Below, piece by piece: positions 53,816 to 56,978 of a DNA stretch of 56,978 nt. The stretch is from Desulfovibrionales bacterium (GTDB lineage: Bacteria; Desulfobacterota; Desulfovibrionia; Desulfovibrionales; Desulfovibrionaceae): contig JASGMV010000021.1 in NCBI GenBank assembly GCA_030156255.1, positions 1 through 56,978 on the forward strand, in the 5' to 3' direction. The notes beneath the pieces are model-generated. The model was not told where the DNA came from, did no database searches, and worked only from the letters and a program-made list of their open reading frames with translations. Each line of letters starts with the position of its first letter. Position 1 is the stretch's first letter. The position numbers and the translations under genes were made by a program.

Positions 53816-55039
53816 TCACCCGCAAAAATCCTGGAAAACCGCTAAAGCCTTTTCCTGGGCCGCGCGCCGGGCGTGGTCCAATGTCTCATAGTTCTCCGAC
53901 AACAGCCCGACCACGTCCTCGTCCAGTTTTTTGTGCTTGCCCATGGTTTGCAGCACTTCCAAAGCCTGCTCCCGGGTCATCCCCGCCCGGTAGGGGCGGT
54001 CTTCGGCCACGGCGGTGAACACATCGGCCACGGCGATGATCCTCGCTCCCAGGTCCAGGTCGGACGCCGTCAATCCCTCGGGGTAGCCGCCGCCGTCGAT
54101 GCGTTCGTGATGCCTGCCGGCCCACCGCGTGATCCGGTCCAGCTCCGGCGCACACGACAACGCCCGGATGGTGTCTCCGGGATGGCGCATGATGATCGCC
54201 CTTTCCTCGGCCGTCAGCGGGGCCGGCTTTTCCAATATATTTTTGGGAACGCCCAGCTTGCCAAGGTCGTGCAGGTCTCCCGCCACGGCGATCCACGCCA
54301 CGTCCTCGCGGGGCATGCCCGCCAGAGAGGCAAGCTCCCGCGCCGAGGCGGAGACCCCTTTGGAGTGGGTGGCCGTAAAGCGGCTGCGGAAGTCGATAAT
54401 GTACGAAATGGCTTCCGAAAATTCGCTGATGCGCTCCTGATCGAGCGCTTCGTTCCGAAAAGGAATGTCGGACAACACCGACGCGTCGCGTCCGGCGGCC
54501 GCCACCCCCTCCCAGAATCCGGGCGAGGCGGCCGCGTCCGTGAACGCCTGGACCACTTGCGGCGCAAGCCGGCCTTCAGGCAGGGATTCGATACGGCGAA
54601 CCGTCTCTTGCGGGCTATATTTGAGAATGGCGGCGTCCACGCGGTCCGCGCAATGCAAGACATTGCCCAGCAGCGCATCTCGCTCCGAACACCCCCAAAG
54701 ATCGTGTTCGCTCCAAGGAGCATGGTGCCGCCGCACCATCTCGGACAATCCGGCCAGAACGGGGCAACGGCGCAGCAGCCTGGCCCCGATTTCGGCGTGC
54801 GCCTTCTCCTGGGTGTCGAAATCCAGGGCGTCCAAACGGCTTTTCAACGAAAAGGCCCCGGCGTCGTGCAGCATCCCGGCGAACAGCACATCGGCAAGGT
54901 CATGGGGCCCCAGCCCCATGGCCCGTCCCATGCAAGCGGCGATGTAGCCGACCCGGCGATGGTGGCCCGCAACGATCGGGCTGATCAGGTCCATGGCCAC
55001 GGCCAGGCTGTTGATAAGGTTGAAGACGGGAACTTGTAT
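53816..55039 (-). CDS. Double HD-domain protein (HD plus HD-GYP)
   Basis: About 408 residues. The first HD domain (1-150) has GHH at the start, MLHD and HHAPW; the second (about 225-390) is a complete HD-GYP with LHDLGK, the RHP His, HHERIDGGGYP and AVADVFTA, expected to hydrolyse c-di-GMP. Start assignment is odd: AAGGAG sits seven bases before an ATA codon at 55039, which would give the natural start of the protein (xQVPVFNLINSLAV). The annotated alternatives are a TTG at 55066 without a site or the ATG at 54994. It is the intact counterpart of the degenerate HD-GYP at 24208. Confidence 0.85.
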   Translation of the reverse strand: MQVPVFNLINSLAVAMDLISPIVAGHHRRVGYIAACMGRAMGLGPHDLADVLFAGMLHDAGAFSLKSRLDALDFDTQEKAHAEIGARLLRRCPVLAGLSEMVRRHHAPWSEHDLWGCSERDALLGNVLHCADRVDAAILKYSPQETVRRIESLPEGRLAPQVVQAFTDAAASPGFWEGVAAAGRDASVLSDIPFRNEALDQERISEFSEAISYIIDFRSRFTATHSKGVSASARELASLAGMPREDVAWIAVAGDLHDLGKLGVPKNILEKPAPLTAEERAIIMRHPGDTIRALSCAPELDRITRWAGRHHERIDGGGYPEGLTASDLDLGARIIAVADVFTAVAEDRPYRAGMTREQALEVLQTMGKHKKLDEDVVGLLSENYETLDHARRAAQEKALAVFQDFCG

Positions 55040-55066
55040 GGCGAAACTCCTTGAAGCGCTCCGCAA

Positions 55067-55570
55067 CGCTTACGCGAGCGCTGCAGCCTTGACAACATTG
55101 GAAGCCTCCGCCCCCGGCGCATGCAGGCTTCGACGCCCGCGCCCGGGGACGGCGCTCCGGTTTCCGGCGCCTGCGTCTCAAGCGCCTTGCGGGACCGATC
55201 ATCCTTTTCGGAAACGAAGCGAAGACCAGAGAAGTATGGCGGATCCAGCGAACCGGAGGCGCGCTTTGCATTTTTTTTGAAAACCACAAAGAATGCAACC
55301 CCAAACCGGCTGGCGCCGCTCTGAATCAACGCGAAAACCACAAAAACAGCCCGAAAAAATTACAATCCCCCAAACTGAGCCGACTGAATTTTATATTGAC
55401 GACGCGCGGCCCGTATGGCGAGATGCTTTCATAAAAAACTACACCGGGTTCAACCCGCCTCAGGACGAGACCCGTGAAAACGGCGCAAGGACGCTCCATC
55501 CCGACCGCTCTTTCAACGGCGGCGGCCGGACCGGATCGGTCCAAACGCACTTTGGCCGCGGAGGCGAACC
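55067..55570. other. Divergent intergenic region
   Basis: About 500 bases between the minus-strand HD gene and the plus-strand TPR methyltransferase gene. An AT-rich section lies at about 55265-55440. It should hold both promoters; a TTGACG at about 55395 has no matching -10. Frames here are Arg/Pro-rich and unsupported. Confidence 0.4.
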
Positions 55571-56917
55571 ATGGACGAGCAATCTTACGACCCATCGGAA
55601 GAGATATCCCTGGAGCAGGCCTTGGACATGGCCGTAGACTTCCACCGGCAAGGCCGGCTGGACGAAGCCGTAGCGCTCTACGCCCAAATACTGGAGGCCG
55701 CTCCGAACCACGGCCCCACCCTGACCCTGGCCGGCGCCTGTCGGCTTCAGCAAGGCGACGAGGAGCAGGCGTTGGGGCTATTGGACGCAGCGCTGGCCTC
55801 GGGTTACGGCGCGACGGAGCTGCGGCACAACCGCGCCATGGTCCTCAAGGCCATGGGGCGGCTGGAGGAGGCCGTCCGGGAGTTCGAACGAGCTCTGGAC
55901 GCCGATCCCGGCAGGCTTTCAAGCCTGTACAATCTGGCCAACACCTTGCGAGAGTTGGGGGAGACCGCGAAAGCGAAAGATCGCTACATGGAGCTGCTGG
56001 AAATCAATCCCGTGCATACCGACGCGCTGGTCAACCTTTCCCGTCTGTTGGAGTCCGAGGGGGAAACCGAAGAGGCGCTGGCTTTGGCCCAAGGGGCGGC
56101 GGATACGAATGCCGCCGCGGGGCATCTGCGCCTAGGGCAGATTCTGGAGCGCCTCGGCCGTTACCAGGAGGCCGAACAAGCCTTCCTCGACTGTCTGGAG
56201 CTCACTCCCGACGACGCCCTGGGCGCAGGGCTTCATCTCGCCAGGCTGCGGGGAACCGCACCGGACAAGGCTCCGGACGGCTTTGTGGCGACCCTGTACG
56301 ACCAGTACGCGGAGCGCTTCGACGATCACCTGACGTCCTCGCTGAGCTATCGCGGGCCTGAAACGCTGGCCCTGGCCCTGGCCGAGCGCTTGGCTCCCGA
56401 CGCAAGCCTCGACGTCCTGGACATAGGCTGCGGCACCGGCCTGTGCGGGAGCGCGCTACGCCCCTACGCCGAACGTTTGCACGGCGTCGACCTCTCCGAA
56501 AAAATGCTTGGCAAAGCCGCCAAGCGAAAAATCTACGACCTGTTGGAATCCGCCGAGGCCGAGGCCTACTTGGCCGCGCACCCCGAAAGCTTCGACCTCG
56601 CCGCGGCCATCGACACCTTCCTCTATGCGGGCGATCTCCATAGCGTCATCCGGGCTGCGGCTTCGAGCCTGCGCCCCGGAGGCCTGTTCATTTTCACGGT
56701 GGAGAGTGGCGAAAAGGCGTTCGAACTGACCGGCGACATGCGCTACGCCCATTCCGAGGACCATCTGCGGGATTGCGCGAGCGCAGCCGGCCTGGAGATC
56801 GCCGCCATCGACGAAATCTCCCTGAGAACCGACGCCGGCGAGCCGGTGGACAGCCTGATGGCCGTGCTCCAAAAGCCTGTTGAGCGTAACTGCGTATTGA
56901 AACAACCCATAAGGTGA
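55571..56917 (+). CDS. TPR-containing SAM-dependent methyltransferase
   Basis: 448 residues. Residues 10-240 are about six tetratricopeptide repeats (AVDFHRQGRLDEAVALYAQIL; ALDADPGRLSSLYNLANTL). Residues 250-430 form a class I methyltransferase with the SAM motif LDVLDIGCGTGLCG near 283-296, the acidic HGVDLSEKML and FDLAAAIDTF. The DQYAERFDDHL segment just before the domain is typical of this TPR-methyltransferase family. Substrate unknown; the repeats suggest a protein or glycan partner. The ATG is preceded by GAGG. The last 61 bases of the window show nothing further. Confidence 0.88.
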   Translation: MDEQSYDPSEEISLEQALDMAVDFHRQGRLDEAVALYAQILEAAPNHGPTLTLAGACRLQQGDEEQALGLLDAALASGYGATELRHNRAMVLKAMGRLEEAVREFERALDADPGRLSSLYNLANTLRELGETAKAKDRYMELLEINPVHTDALVNLSRLLESEGETEEALALAQGAADTNAAAGHLRLGQILERLGRYQEAEQAFLDCLELTPDDALGAGLHLARLRGTAPDKAPDGFVATLYDQYAERFDDHLTSSLSYRGPETLALALAERLAPDASLDVLDIGCGTGLCGSALRPYAERLHGVDLSEKMLGKAAKRKIYDLLESAEAEAYLAAHPESFDLAAAIDTFLYAGDLHSVIRAAASSLRPGGLFIFTVESGEKAFELTGDMRYAHSEDHLRDCASAAGLEIAAIDEISLRTDAGEPVDSLMAVLQKPVERNCVLKQPIR

Positions 56918-56978
56918 AAACCGCCTTTCCGGCCCACGAATCGGTCCCCCCACAAAAATTTTAGGGAAAAGGGACGGG

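Noticed and set aside
53594-53845. Plus-strand frame in the gap after the orphan kinase
   Set aside because: Arg/Pro/Gly-rich, no ribosome binding site, and it overlaps the repeat and the end of the HD gene.
54993-55280. Plus-strand small protein starting MAKLLEALRNAY at 55038
   Set aside because: Its start lies in the opposite strand of the HD gene's start region and its residues become Arg/Pro-rich with no ribosome binding site.

Overview
The window is high-GC DNA, apart from one AT-rich island at about 3.7-4.7 kb. Its content points to a sulfate-reducing deltaproteobacterium of the Desulfovibrionales. The strongest marker is a complete Tmc transmembrane electron-transfer operon (tetraheme type II cytochrome c3, HdrD-like iron-sulfur protein, cytochrome b subunit, Trp-rich TmcD). 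A coenzyme A-disulfide reductase/rhodanese fusion and many c-di-GMP and two-component proteins fit the same assignment. This is inference from gene content; no 16S gene is present.

Layout. 0.1-3.6 kb: a STAS anti-sigma antagonist, a DHH phosphoesterase, a PilZ protein, a small membrane protein and a HAD-like lipoprotein without its nucleophile. 3.7-5.4 kb: an AT-rich abortive-infection gene beside a RelE/HigB-type toxin-antitoxin pair with a clear promoter and operator, forming a small defence island. 5.5-9.3 kb: a class II aldolase with an embedded Cys cluster, a glycosyltransferase, and rplU-rpmA. 9.5-13.3 kb: tmcD-tmcC-tmcB-tmcA. 13.6-21.0 kb: eight consecutive genes that all encode exported proteins, five with lipoprotein signals. 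They are LpoB-like, COG3014-like, a Cys-rich Tat lipoprotein, YcfL-like, CsgG-like, a TPR/caspase/EF-hand lipoprotein, a DUF4384-like protein and a small secreted protein. This is the best candidate here for an undescribed envelope system.

21-34.5 kb: aldo/keto reductase, trmL, tRNA-Val(CAC), GAF-receiver and HD-GYP regulators, a patatin-like protein coupled to a substrate-binding protein, a homocysteine methyltransferase/MTHFR fusion, the CoA-disulfide reductase, a small hypothetical protein with an AT-rich operator-like promoter, and AldA. 34.8-38.4 kb: fliJ, a MotE-like gene, truA and a FliD-like gene, with two unusually long overlaps. 38.6-48.5 kb: kup, eno, a hybrid histidine kinase, a beta-propeller protein with a C-terminal sorting-like tail, and a benzoylformate decarboxylase-like enzyme. 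48.6-57 kb: a hypothetical protein, a glycosyltransferase next to a divergent glycogen phosphorylase, an orphan kinase, a double-HD protein and a TPR methyltransferase.

A recurring theme is that several recognisable enzymes have lost hallmark catalytic residues: the HAD lipoprotein, one HD-GYP protein, the patatin, the glycogen phosphorylase and, at one residue, the decarboxylase. A dispersed, structured intergenic repeat of about 108 bp occurs twice, at 32.9 and 53.6 kb, in the same orientation.
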